Shown here in pieces: positions 54,468 through 62,838 of a stretch of DNA of 64,000 bases; position 1 is the first letter of the stretch, and each line of letters opens with the position of its first letter. The translations under genes were made by a program, and so were the position numbers. Under the pieces are notes generated by a model. It saw only the letters and a program-made list of their open reading frames with translations, made no database searches and was not told the origin of the DNA. This DNA comes from Phreatobacter oligotrophus (lineage in GTDB: Bacteria > Pseudomonadota > Alphaproteobacteria > Rhizobiales > Phreatobacteraceae): positions 62,001 through 126,000 of the forward strand of contig NZ_PZZL01000003.1 in assembly GCF_003046185.1 (NCBI RefSeq). Reading direction: 5' to 3'.

Positions 54468-55904
54468 TCACAACCGATAGGCCGCCTTGGCCAGCCGGTA
54501 GGCGAGGTCCACCGCCAGCTCCTGCGCCTCGTCCTCGTCGAGCCGGCCGTCGCAGACCAATTCCGCCAGATGCGCGCAGTCCACGCGTCGCGCCACGTCG
54601 TGCCGGGCCGGGATGGACGGGAAGGCGCGGGTGTCGTCGTTGAAACCCACCGTGTTGTAGAAGCCCGCCGTCTCGATGGCCTGCTGCTTGAAGCGCTTCA
54701 TGCCCTCGACCGAATCGAAGAACCACCAGGGCGGCCCGAGCCGCAGCGCCGGATAATGGCCGGCCAGCGGGGCGAGCTCGCGCGAATAGGCCGTTTCGTC
54801 CAGCGTGAAGAGGATGATGGTCAGCGAGGGCTCGTTGCCCACCGCATCCAGGAGCGGCTTGAGCGCCGACACGTAATCGGTCGGCCCTGGAATGTCGGCG
54901 CCCATGTCGCGGCCGAAGCGGGCGAAGATGCCGGCATTGTGGTTGCGGCGGGAGCCCGGATGGATCTGCAGGACGAGGCCGTCATCGAGGCTCATCCTGG
55001 CCATCTCGGTCAGCATCTGGCCACGGAACAGGTCGGCCTCCGATGCGCTCACCGGCCCGGCGACGACCTTCGTGAACAGCGCCTCGGCCTCGCTCGCCGA
55101 CAGGTTCGCTGTTGTGGCCGTGGGATGGCCGTGGTCCGAGGCGGTGGCGCCATGGGCCTTGAAGACGGCGCGCCGCTTGCGATGCGCGGCAAGATACCCC
55201 TTCCATGTCGCCGTATCCTCGCCGGTGATGGCGCCGAGACGCGCGAGATTGCCGGCAAAGCCCTCGAAATCCGGATCGACCACGGCGTCCGGCCGGTAGG
55301 TGGTAACGACACGGCCGGCCCAGCCCGAGGCGGCGAGCGAGGCATGCCACTTCAGGTCATCGAGCGCGCCCTCGGTCGTGGCGATGACCTCGATGCCGAA
55401 GGTCTCGAACAGGGCGCGGGGCCGGTAGGCCGGCAGCTTCAAGGCCGCGTCGATCCGGTCGAAGACGGCATCGGCATTGGCGGCCGAGAGCCGCTCATCG
55501 AGGCCGAACAGCGCGGCGAAGGCATGGTCGAGCCACAGCCGCGTCGGCGTGCCGCGGAACAGGTGATAATGCGCGGCGAAGCGCCGCCAGATGGCGCGCG
55601 GATCCGTCTCGACCGGCGTGCCGTCGCGGGTCGGCACGCCGAGATCCTCCATCCGCACGCCCTGCGCATAGAGCATCCGGAAGACATAGTGGTCGGGCAC
55701 CACGAAGAGCGTCGCCGGATCCGGGAAGGCGGCATTCTCGGCATACCAGCGTGGATCGGTGTGGCCGTGCGGCGAAACGATGGGAAGGGTCGCGACCGAG
55801 TCGTAGAGCCGCCGGGCAATGGCGCGGGCGGTGGGATCGAGCGGCATCAGCCGGTCGGGTGCGCAGATGCGGCTCGACGGCGCCGGCAGCCTCGAAGGGG
55901 TCAT
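54468..55904 (-). CDS. uxaC: Glucuronate isomerase UxaC
   Basis: A 478-residue amidohydrolase-fold isomerase converting glucuronate to fructuronate and galacturonate to tagaturonate. It has the metal-binding region VSPHGHTDPRWYAEN, then GPPWWFFDSVEGMKRF and TVGFNDDTRAFPSIPARHD. Length fits the family. The start at 55904 is set by GGGAGG. No other uronate genes (uxuA, uxaB) are near, so it may work with pathway genes elsewhere. Confidence 0.93.
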   Translation of the reverse strand: MTPSRLPAPSSRICAPDRLMPLDPTARAIARRLYDSVATLPIVSPHGHTDPRWYAENAAFPDPATLFVVPDHYVFRMLYAQGVRMEDLGVPTRDGTPVETDPRAIWRRFAAHYHLFRGTPTRLWLDHAFAALFGLDERLSAANADAVFDRIDAALKLPAYRPRALFETFGIEVIATTEGALDDLKWHASLAASGWAGRVVTTYRPDAVVDPDFEGFAGNLARLGAITGEDTATWKGYLAAHRKRRAVFKAHGATASDHGHPTATTANLSASEAEALFTKVVAGPVSASEADLFRGQMLTEMARMSLDDGLVLQIHPGSRRNHNAGIFARFGRDMGADIPGPTDYVSALKPLLDAVGNEPSLTIILFTLDETAYSRELAPLAGHYPALRLGPPWWFFDSVEGMKRFKQQAIETAGFYNTVGFNDDTRAFPSIPARHDVARRVDCAHLAELVCDGRLDEDEAQELAVDLAYRLAKAAYRL

Positions 55905-56034
55905 GATGCCTCCCGCGCCGGCGGCCGCATCTCCTGCACGGCCTCGCATCCGGCGAGCGGTGGCAAGCTAGTATGGTAGTCGCGCAAGTCAACCGGCGCT
56001 TGCCGGGCCGGTCGCGATCCGGCACTCAACGGCC

Positions 56035-56910
56035 ATGACCATCACTCTCGCCCATGGCAACCAGAGCGCCGTCGTGTCGCCCCGCGGTGCCGAACTGACG
56101 GCGTGGCGCGCGCGCGGCCACGACCTGCTCTGGCCCGGCGATGCGGCATGGTGGGATCGCTCGGCGCCGATCCTCTTTCCCATCGTCGGCTGGGCGCGGG
56201 ACGGCCGGATCCGTGTCGATGGCGTGGAGCGCCCCATGGGCGTCCACGGTTTTGCGGCGAGCAAGACCTTCGCCGTGATCGCGCAGGATGCCGGCTCCTG
56301 CACCCTGGAACTTTCGGATGATGCCGGGACGCGTGCGGCCTATCCCTTCGCCTTCCGCCTGACGGTGACGCACCGGCTGACGGAGGCGGGGCTCGTCACC
56401 GACCTTGCGGTGACCAATCCCGGCGACCGTCCCCTGCCCTATGCCTTCGGCGTGCACCCCGGCTTCCGCTGGCCGCTCACCGGCGCCGACCGCACCGGCC
56501 ACCGGGTGGTCTTCACGGAGCGGGAGGAGCCCTCCGTCCCGGTCATCACCCCCGGCGGCCTGTTCTCGGCGGAGCGCCGGCCCGTCGCCTTCGACGGGAT
56601 CACCCTGCCGCTGGACGACGCGGTCTTCGCACAGGAAGCGCTCTGCTTCCTGAATGCCCGCAGCCGCGCCTGGAGGCTCGAGAGCCCCGGCGGCGTGCTG
56701 CGCATGGAGGTCGAAGGACTGCCGCACCTTGCCCTCTGGTCGAAGCCCGGCGCGCCTTTCGTCTGCCTGGAGGCCTGGTCGGGCCACGGCGACCCGGTTG
56801 GCTTCTCCGGTGAGCTTCAGGACAAGCCGTCGATACGGCGCCTCGCACCCGGCGCAACCGACAGGGCGCGGGTCAGTCTCGCCTTCACGCCGTCCCCGGC
56901 AAAGGCCTGA
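56035..56910 (+). CDS. Aldose 1-epimerase family protein
   Basis: A 291-residue mutarotase-like protein of the LacX/YihR type. Family marks are SPRGAELTAWRARGHDLLW, PILFPIVGWARDGRIRVDG, the catalytic-histidine segment MGVHGFAASKTF and YAFGVHPGFRWPL with a Glu near its end. It interconverts sugar anomers; the sugar is unknown, though the neighbour uxaC suggests hexuronate or related. It is convergent with the ABC transporter gene, and the two overlap by 94 bp at their 3' ends. Confidence 0.85.
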   Translation: MTITLAHGNQSAVVSPRGAELTAWRARGHDLLWPGDAAWWDRSAPILFPIVGWARDGRIRVDGVERPMGVHGFAASKTFAVIAQDAGSCTLELSDDAGTRAAYPFAFRLTVTHRLTEAGLVTDLAVTNPGDRPLPYAFGVHPGFRWPLTGADRTGHRVVFTEREEPSVPVITPGGLFSAERRPVAFDGITLPLDDAVFAQEALCFLNARSRAWRLESPGGVLRMEVEGLPHLALWSKPGAPFVCLEAWSGHGDPVGFSGELQDKPSIRRLAPGATDRARVSLAFTPSPAKA

Positions 56911-58610
56911 CGCGCCGCCGCCACCGCATCATCGGGGCATGACGCCGGCAGGTCGATGCGGCGCAGCGGGCCGATGGCGGATGGCGCGCGATGGGCGATG
57001 AGGACCAGCCCCGCGTCCGGCAACATGCGCCGCAGCGTCGCCAGAACCTCGGCCTCGGCCTCGGCGTCGAGCGCGCTTGTGGCCTCATCGAGAACAGCCC
57101 AGTCCGGCCTCTGGACCACCAGCCGGGCGAGGGCGAGACGCTGCATCTCCCCGCCCGACAGGCCAGCCTTGTGGATGTCACGATCGAGCCCCTCCGGCGT
57201 GGAGAGGCGCGACAGACCGAAACAGGCAAGGGCCGCAGCGATCACGCGGTCGCCGACGCCGCTGCGCGGCGCGGGATAGGCCACGGCATCGGCGATGGTG
57301 CCGATCGGGCCATAGGCCTGCTGCGGCAGGAACACGAAACGCCCCGGCGGCACGACGACCCGCCCCTCAGCGCTGCGCAGGCCCGCCAGAACCCGGGACA
57401 GCGTGGACTTGCCGTGGCCGGACGGGGCCCTGAGCCAGACCGTCTCGCCCGCCGCCACCGTGAGGCGCGGCAGCACGAAGAGGGTGCGGCCATCCGGCGT
57501 CGCGACGCGTAGGTTTTCGAGGTCGAGCGGCCCGTCCCCCGCAGCGGCCGGATCACCCGGACCGCTCGCCTCGGCGCAGGCATCCAGGAAGCCGCAGAGA
57601 CGCCGCGCCGAGGCGAAGAGCTCGGCGAGATCGCGATAGGAGAAGATGAACCACGACAGCGTGGTCACCACGTTCTGGAACGCGGAGGCGATCTGCATCA
57701 GCCCGCCGAAGGTGAGCCGTCCCGCGAGGAACGCCGGCAGGGCGAGGAACATCGGGATGCGCAGGACCGTCTGCATGTAGGGCCGCGTGAACAGGCCGAG
57801 CACGAGGTCGCGGTTCATCAGCTGACGCCAGTTGGCGGCGATCGCCGCAAAGCGGGCGTCGAAGAGCCGGCGCTCGGCCGCCTCCCCGCGCGCGAAGGCG
57901 ACCTGCTCGCCGTTCTCGCGCAGGCGCGCGAGCGCGAAGCGGAAATCCGCCTCCGCCTTCTGCTGGCCAGCATTGAGGCCGATGAGCGGGCGGCCGAGCC
58001 AATGGGTCATGCCGGTCGCCAAGGCGACATAGACCGGCGCCGCCCAGACCATGTAGCGCGGCACCGACAGGTCGAGGCCGATCACCGCGAGACTGAGCGG
58101 AAAGGTCGAGAGCGACCACAGGATGGCGACGTAGGACCAGAGCGCCACGAGATTGGTCATCAGCTCCAGCGCCTCGGTGGTCAGGCGGTGGACGAAGACC
58201 TGGCAATCCTCGGCGATGCGCTGGTCGGGATTGTCGAGCCCCTCGCCGGAGCGTTCGCGCAGGTGCCAATAGGCGCGGCCGGCGAGCCAGGCGTCGAGGC
58301 TCGCCTCGGTCAGGGTCCGCCGCCAGCGCAGTTGCAGGAGCTTGCGCAGCCAGGCCGCGGCGAGATGCAGCGAGGCGCTGATCGCGACCAGCAGGAAGAA
58401 GACGCCGATCTGGTGCGTGGCTGCGGGCACGTCCAGCCGCTGCAGGGCGGAATAGAAGTCGTTGGTCCAGCCGATGAGGCGGATGGTGACCTGGATGCCC
58501 GCAAGGCCGAGGGCGAAGATCGCCGCGAAGAGGGCGATGCCCAGCCGCCCGCCCGGCCGCAGGGCGCAGAGCCGGGCGAGCCGCCAGACATCGGCGAGGC
58601 CGCGCGCCAC
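56817..58610 (-). CDS. ABC transporter, fused permease-ATPase, SbmA/BacA-YddA-Rv1819c type
   Basis: A 597-residue half-transporter of the ABC_membrane_2 family. The membrane half has six hydrophobic segments and the signature LIGWTNDFYSALQRLD. The ATPase half has Walker A RAPSGHGKSTLSRV, signature LSGGEMQRLALAR, Walker B AVLDEATSALDAEAE and H-loop LIAHR. Fused relatives include E. coli YddA and mycobacterial Rv1819c, an exporter-fold importer of cobalamin and other hydrophilic molecules. It starts 6 nt after the HmuS-like gene and lies behind a haem-type receptor, which suggests a role in iron/haem uptake. Export is the alternative. Confidence 0.85.
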   Translation of the reverse strand: MARGLADVWRLARLCALRPGGRLGIALFAAIFALGLAGIQVTIRLIGWTNDFYSALQRLDVPAATHQIGVFFLLVAISASLHLAAAWLRKLLQLRWRRTLTEASLDAWLAGRAYWHLRERSGEGLDNPDQRIAEDCQVFVHRLTTEALELMTNLVALWSYVAILWSLSTFPLSLAVIGLDLSVPRYMVWAAPVYVALATGMTHWLGRPLIGLNAGQQKAEADFRFALARLRENGEQVAFARGEAAERRLFDARFAAIAANWRQLMNRDLVLGLFTRPYMQTVLRIPMFLALPAFLAGRLTFGGLMQIASAFQNVVTTLSWFIFSYRDLAELFASARRLCGFLDACAEASGPGDPAAAGDGPLDLENLRVATPDGRTLFVLPRLTVAAGETVWLRAPSGHGKSTLSRVLAGLRSAEGRVVVPPGRFVFLPQQAYGPIGTIADAVAYPAPRSGVGDRVIAAALACFGLSRLSTPEGLDRDIHKAGLSGGEMQRLALARLVVQRPDWAVLDEATSALDAEAEAEVLATLRRMLPDAGLVLIAHRAPSAIGPLRRIDLPASCPDDAVAAARQAFAGDGVKARLTRALSVAPGARRRIDGLS

Positions 58611-58616
58611 GATCGC

Positions 58617-59342
58617 CTACTCCGCGAAGGCCGCGGAAGCGCCGGTCAGGACGAGGCCGATGGGACGGCCATCGACGCCGATGGCCTCAAGCCTCTCCTG
58701 CCCTGCCTCCTCGCGTCGCTCCCAGCGCGCGACGAGGCCGGCCTTCAGGTGCAGGTGGAAGTCCGGCTGGATGATGTTGAAGAAGCCCATGATCGGCTTC
58801 ACGTCGGCGATAACGCCGCGCCAGCTCTGCACCAGGCCGCGGCGGGTGAAGTCCACACCGATGGAGGCGCCGCTCGCCCTCGCCGCATGGAGCGGCCGCC
58901 CGCCCGCATCGCCCTCGGCGATCTCGGCCGGCGGTGTGTCATCGGCCGGGGGACGGACCTTGTCCGGCAAGGCGCCGCCCCGCGCAAGACCGGCGAGACC
59001 CACCTCGAAAGGCTCCAGCCCGTCGAGGGCGATCAGCGAGAACTGGGTCTCGCCTGCCGCGTCCAGCAGTTCGATCCGCGGCAGCACCCGGTCGCGCATC
59101 CGGCTGGAGCGGTCGGCGACCGCCGTCGTCACCACCGCAAGATCGATCAGCGCATCATGGGCGCCACCGGCGAGGCGGACATGACCGTCCTCCAGCAGGA
59201 CATCGCCGACCGGACCGATCCGCTCATGGATCGCCCCTTCGACAGCGGCCGACAGCATGACGCGGCCCATCGCACGGGTCGCCTGAACAGCCTCGAACAC
59301 GGAGCAGGCGAGCGCCTCGCGGAGGGGAGGATGGGTGGTCAT
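58617..59342 (-). CDS. Shortened HemS/HmuS-like haem-handling protein
   Basis: A 241-residue cytoplasmic protein. The N-terminal part (RVMLSAAVEGAIHERIGPVG with RIELLDAAGETQFSLIAL) and the C-terminal part (GFFNIIQPDFHLHLKAGLVA then ERLEAIGVDGRPIGLVLTG) resemble the two halves of haem-degrading/haem-carrier HmuS, which is normally about 345 residues. The region between is reduced and Ala/Pro-rich, and the usual IQIHxG-like segment is replaced by LVQSWRG, so haem coordination may differ. The start at 59342 (MTTHPPLREA) follows CAGGA. It lies between the receptor and the ABC gene. Confidence 0.65.
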   Translation of the reverse strand: MTTHPPLREALACSVFEAVQATRAMGRVMLSAAVEGAIHERIGPVGDVLLEDGHVRLAGGAHDALIDLAVVTTAVADRSSRMRDRVLPRIELLDAAGETQFSLIALDGLEPFEVGLAGLARGGALPDKVRPPADDTPPAEIAEGDAGGRPLHAARASGASIGVDFTRRGLVQSWRGVIADVKPIMGFFNIIQPDFHLHLKAGLVARWERREEAGQERLEAIGVDGRPIGLVLTGASAAFAE

Positions 59343-59437
59343 GGGCGAAATCCTGAGGGACGAAGGAATGGCGGCCGGCCCTGGAAGGACGACCGGCCGC
59401 CTGCTGCAACCCGCCGGGGCACCGGCGGGGCGGGAGG

Positions 59438-61672
59438 TCAGAAATCGACGGTGACGCTGGCCTTGAAGGTGCGGCCCGGTGCGACCTGCAGCTCCAGCGG
59501 GTTCTGCTGGGCAACCGAAGTGGTGGCGGTGACCGCGTAGCTGCCCATCAGGTTCTGGAAGTAGCGGGCGTCGAAGATGTTCTGCACGCCGGCCCGCAGC
59601 GTCACGTTCTCCTGCGGCTTCCAGTTTACGAAGCTGTCGAGGGTGAACCAGCCGCCCGGCTTGTAGATCGTGGTGGCGCTGGCGCGTTCGACCGGGGCGG
59701 AGAAGCGCGCGACGACCTCGCCGTCGAGCTTCCACTCGCGCTTGAACCAGCGCAGGCCGACCATGCCGTTGAACGGGCTCGCAGCGTCAAAGGCGGTGAT
59801 GGCGGAGGTTGGCGTCGCCCGCTGGTTGCCGAACTGGTAGGCGAAGCCGGCATTGAGGATCAGGTCCTCGTTCAGGCGATATTCGGCCGAGCCTTCGAGG
59901 CCCCAGAGCACCACCGACGACAGGTTCAGCGAGGTGTAGTCGACGGTGCCGGCGATGTTCTGCAGGCTGACGATGAAGTCCTTGTAGGTGGAGTGGAAGA
60001 CGCCGAGGGAGAACCAGCCGCGCTCGTAGCGGCCGCGCAGGCCCGCCTCCCAGGTGCGCGAACTCTCGGGCTTCAGGTTGGGATTGGGGACGAGATTGAA
60101 CGAGCTGCCCGGCAGCGACATGTAGAGCTGCTGGGCCGTTGGCATCTTGAAGCCCTCGGCGTAGCGGGCATAGAGCGAATAGACATCGGTCAATTTGAAG
60201 ATCGTGCCGACCTGCGGGATGAACCGCGTCGAGGTGATCTCCCGCGGCTCGGCGCCGACGGCGGCCACGTAGCCCTCGCCGACCCGCGGCGTGATGCGAT
60301 AGGTGGCGAGGCGGGCGCCGGGCGTGATGGTCCAGCGGCCATCGAGCAGCTTGATCTCGTCCTGCAGGTAGCCGTCAGCGCGCAGGGTCGTTGCATTGGC
60401 GAAGTTGAAGCCGCCGGCGATGGTGGTTGTGCTCACACCCGTGGTCAGGTTGGTCGTCGTGCTCTGGCGATAGTAGTCGGTGCGGGCGATGTCGCCCTGG
60501 AAGCCGTAGGTCAGCGTGTGGGCGGTCGGACCGAGGTCGAAGCGCGAGGTCAGCTGCACATCGGCCTGATAGAAGGTCTCGGAATAGTTCAGGATGTCGC
60601 GCACGGTGCGGGTCTGGCCGGCATTGGCGGTGCCGGTGGCGCCCGTCTGCGTGCGGGTGCTGTCGAGATCACGGCGCTGCGGCGACCAGGTGAGGTTCCA
60701 GCGCACCGCGTCGATCCAGCCCCAGCCCGGCGTCCAGGCATGGGAGAAGGTCAGCCGCTGGCGCTCGAGCTGCTGCTGGCGCGGATAGTTGCCGTTGACC
60801 CAGCCGGACGAGGTCTGGCCGAAATCCCACATCTGGCTGGTGATCGTCGTCTTGGCGTAGTTCTCGTAGGCGAGGCGGAATTCGTGATCGTCGACCGGGT
60901 TCCAGACCAGCTTGCCGAAGCCGTTCCAGCGATGGGCGCGGAAAGGATCGGTGGTGTTGCAGGGAATGGACCGGGTCGCCGGGCAGCCCCAGATGCCGCC
61001 ATCGGCGCGGGCGGTGGAGAAGATCGGCTGCAGCGACGTCGTGTGGCTGAGCGAGACGAGGGCCTGCAGCACCGGCGTGATCTGGAAGCCGGCCATGCCG
61101 GTCTTGACGATGGACCGGTCGAAACTGTCGAAGCTGGTCGACAGGCGGGCGCCCCATCCCCGCGGATTGCCGCGGATGAGATCCTGCGGATCGAGCGTGC
61201 GGAAGGCGACGAGGCCGCCCAGCGCGTCGGCGCCCCAGAGCACCGAGGCCGGGCCGCGCATGATCTCGATCGCCTTCATGTAAGGCAGGTCGATGAGGTC
61301 GCGCGTGCCGTCGGTGATGCGCTCGATGGTGCGGGCACCGTCCACGGTGATGGCCACGCGGTTGCCGGTGAGGCCGCGGATGGTGAAGCCGCCAAGGTTC
61401 TTCCACGGATCGGTCGCGGACGTGACCCGCTCCACCGAGACGCCCGGCGTGTAGCGGACGACGTCCTGGATGTCGCGGACCTGCCGCTCCTCCATCTGCT
61501 GGCGGGAGATCACATCGATGGTCGCCGGGACATCCAGCCGCTGGCGCTGCTCGCGGGTCGCGGTGACGGTGATCTCGTCGCCACTCGATTGTTGCGCCTG
61601 CGCGCCGGACACCAGCGCCAGAATGGCGACGAGCGAGATCGATGCGCCGCGAGGCGCGCCCCTGCCGAACAT
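59438..61672 (-). CDS. TonB-dependent haem/haemoglobin-type outer-membrane receptor
   Basis: A 744-residue receptor. A signal peptide (SISLVAILALVSGAQAQ) is followed by the TonB box DEITVTATRE, a plug domain (VRYTPGVSVERV, NLGGFTIRGLTGNRVAITVDG, IEIMRGPASVLWGADALGG) and a beta-barrel ending in VDF. The barrel has EGFKMPTAQQLY and NPNLKPE, corresponding to the FRAP and NPNL boxes of haem receptors, though FRAP is degenerate and no His lies between them. Haem is the best guess; siderophore or cobalamin remain possible. An iron-operator-like site overlaps its promoter. Confidence 0.88.
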   Translation of the reverse strand: MFGRGAPRGASISLVAILALVSGAQAQQSSGDEITVTATREQRQRLDVPATIDVISRQQMEERQVRDIQDVVRYTPGVSVERVTSATDPWKNLGGFTIRGLTGNRVAITVDGARTIERITDGTRDLIDLPYMKAIEIMRGPASVLWGADALGGLVAFRTLDPQDLIRGNPRGWGARLSTSFDSFDRSIVKTGMAGFQITPVLQALVSLSHTTSLQPIFSTARADGGIWGCPATRSIPCNTTDPFRAHRWNGFGKLVWNPVDDHEFRLAYENYAKTTITSQMWDFGQTSSGWVNGNYPRQQQLERQRLTFSHAWTPGWGWIDAVRWNLTWSPQRRDLDSTRTQTGATGTANAGQTRTVRDILNYSETFYQADVQLTSRFDLGPTAHTLTYGFQGDIARTDYYRQSTTTNLTTGVSTTTIAGGFNFANATTLRADGYLQDEIKLLDGRWTITPGARLATYRITPRVGEGYVAAVGAEPREITSTRFIPQVGTIFKLTDVYSLYARYAEGFKMPTAQQLYMSLPGSSFNLVPNPNLKPESSRTWEAGLRGRYERGWFSLGVFHSTYKDFIVSLQNIAGTVDYTSLNLSSVVLWGLEGSAEYRLNEDLILNAGFAYQFGNQRATPTSAITAFDAASPFNGMVGLRWFKREWKLDGEVVARFSAPVERASATTIYKPGGWFTLDSFVNWKPQENVTLRAGVQNIFDARYFQNLMGSYAVTATTSVAQQNPLELQVAPGRTFKASVTVDF

Positions 61673-61773
61673 GATGATACATCCCAGACCAATGGAGAAA
61701 TGGGCTGGCTGGCGTGAGACGATCTGTTCAGCTGGCTGGCACGAAGCCCCGGTCAGCCGGGGCGTGCAGGGTC

Positions 61774-61800
61774 ATTATTTAAGCTGACTAATGGTGTCAA
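61774..61800 (-). promoter_or_regulatory. Receptor promoter with IRO-like TGA-N9-TCA operator
   Basis: On the minus strand TTGACA (61800-61795) is followed after 15 nt by AATAAT (61779-61774). Overlapping it, TGAC-N7-GTCA (61785-61799 spanning TGA-N9-TCA) matches the iron-responsive operator recognised by RirA in rhizobia. It lies about 100 bp upstream of the receptor ATG, so iron repression is plausible. The only Rrf2 gene in the window lacks Fe-S cysteines, so it is not RirA. Confidence 0.5.
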
Positions 61801-61856
61801 CATTATCGACGAGTGATGTGGAAAATCGCCGAAAAGAAACCGTTCCTTGGAAGAGA

Positions 61857-62831
61857 TCAAGAAAAGACGCGGTTCCGAACGAAGTCCAGCAGCGTTGCCT
61901 CCTGCGAGGCGAGCACGGCCTGTCCCAGCCTCTCCGCCCAGTGACGCTCGGATCCGTAGCGCAGCCGACCACGCCGGATCCTCTCGGAGAGAAGATGGAG
62001 GTCGAGTTCTTCGGTCATGCCGATGGCGCCATGCACCGCATGGGCGATGGCGACGACCTGGGCGGCCGCCTCGCCCACCGTGACCTTGGCGGCGGCCGTG
62101 GCATCGAGGCTGCCGGGCGCCGCGGCTGCGACATGAACCGCGGCGCGGGCGCCGTGCACCAGTTCCGTCATCACCGAGAGCTGCTGTTGCACCGCCTGGA
62201 ACTTGCCGATGGCGCGGCCGAACTGCGAGCGGTCATTGGCGTAGCGCAGGGTCGTGACCTGCATCGCCTCCATGGCGCCGGCCATCTCCGCCGCCTCGAT
62301 CCGCGCGCCGGTGGCGAGCGCATCGAAGCCGGCGATCCGGGGCCCATTGGCACCGTTCCAGGCCATGCGGCAGGCCGTGCCGTCACCCGCGGTTTCCACC
62401 GTGGCGCTGGCGACCGAGAGCAGGATGGCGCCGTCCCCATCGGGCACGAGCACCCCCTCGGCATGCTCGCCGGCCGGCACCTGGGCGATGAGGTTTCCGC
62501 CGTCGCGACGGCCGGAGGCGGCCAGCGCGATGATGCCCTCAGGCGCCGTCTCGCCGGCGGCGGCGATGGCGGCCCGCGCGGCGATCGTTGCGCCGAAGGG
62601 CAGCGGCAGGCCATGGCGGCCGGCGGCCAGCAGCACGGGCAGCATGTCCATCTCGGTCAAGCCCGCACCGCCCGCCTCCTCGGAAGCGAGCGCGTCGAGG
62701 AAGCCGGATTCGGCGAGGCCGGCCCAGAGTGCGGCCGGCGAACCGCCGGCGGCGAGCGCACGCACGGCGGCCGGCGTCACGTGATCGGCCATGAGCCGGT
62801 CGGCGGTTTCGGTGATGAGGCTGTCGGTCAT
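61857..62831 (-). CDS. Acyl-CoA dehydrogenase family protein, smaller subunit-like
   Basis: A 324-residue flavoprotein homologue, shorter than canonical acyl-CoA dehydrogenases. The C-terminal half keeps the flavin/dimer region RYANDRSQFGRAIGKFQAVQQQLSVM and the late VAIAHAVHGAIGMTEELDLHLLSERIRRG. The N-terminal half is degenerate. It starts 7 nt after the next acyl-CoA dehydrogenase on the same strand, so the two may form a heteromeric enzyme like FadE28/FadE29-type pairs. Substrate unknown. Confidence 0.82.
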   Translation of the reverse strand: MTDSLITETADRLMADHVTPAAVRALAAGGSPAALWAGLAESGFLDALASEEAGGAGLTEMDMLPVLLAAGRHGLPLPFGATIAARAAIAAAGETAPEGIIALAASGRRDGGNLIAQVPAGEHAEGVLVPDGDGAILLSVASATVETAGDGTACRMAWNGANGPRIAGFDALATGARIEAAEMAGAMEAMQVTTLRYANDRSQFGRAIGKFQAVQQQLSVMTELVHGARAAVHVAAAAPGSLDATAAAKVTVGEAAAQVVAIAHAVHGAIGMTEELDLHLLSERIRRGRLRYGSERHWAERLGQAVLASQEATLLDFVRNRVFS

Positions 62832-62838
62832 GGATGTC

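Noticed and set aside
59343-59437. Riboswitch (cobalamin or other) in the receptor cluster
   Set aside because: No conserved B12-box or other riboswitch core was recognisable here or in the receptor's 5' region.
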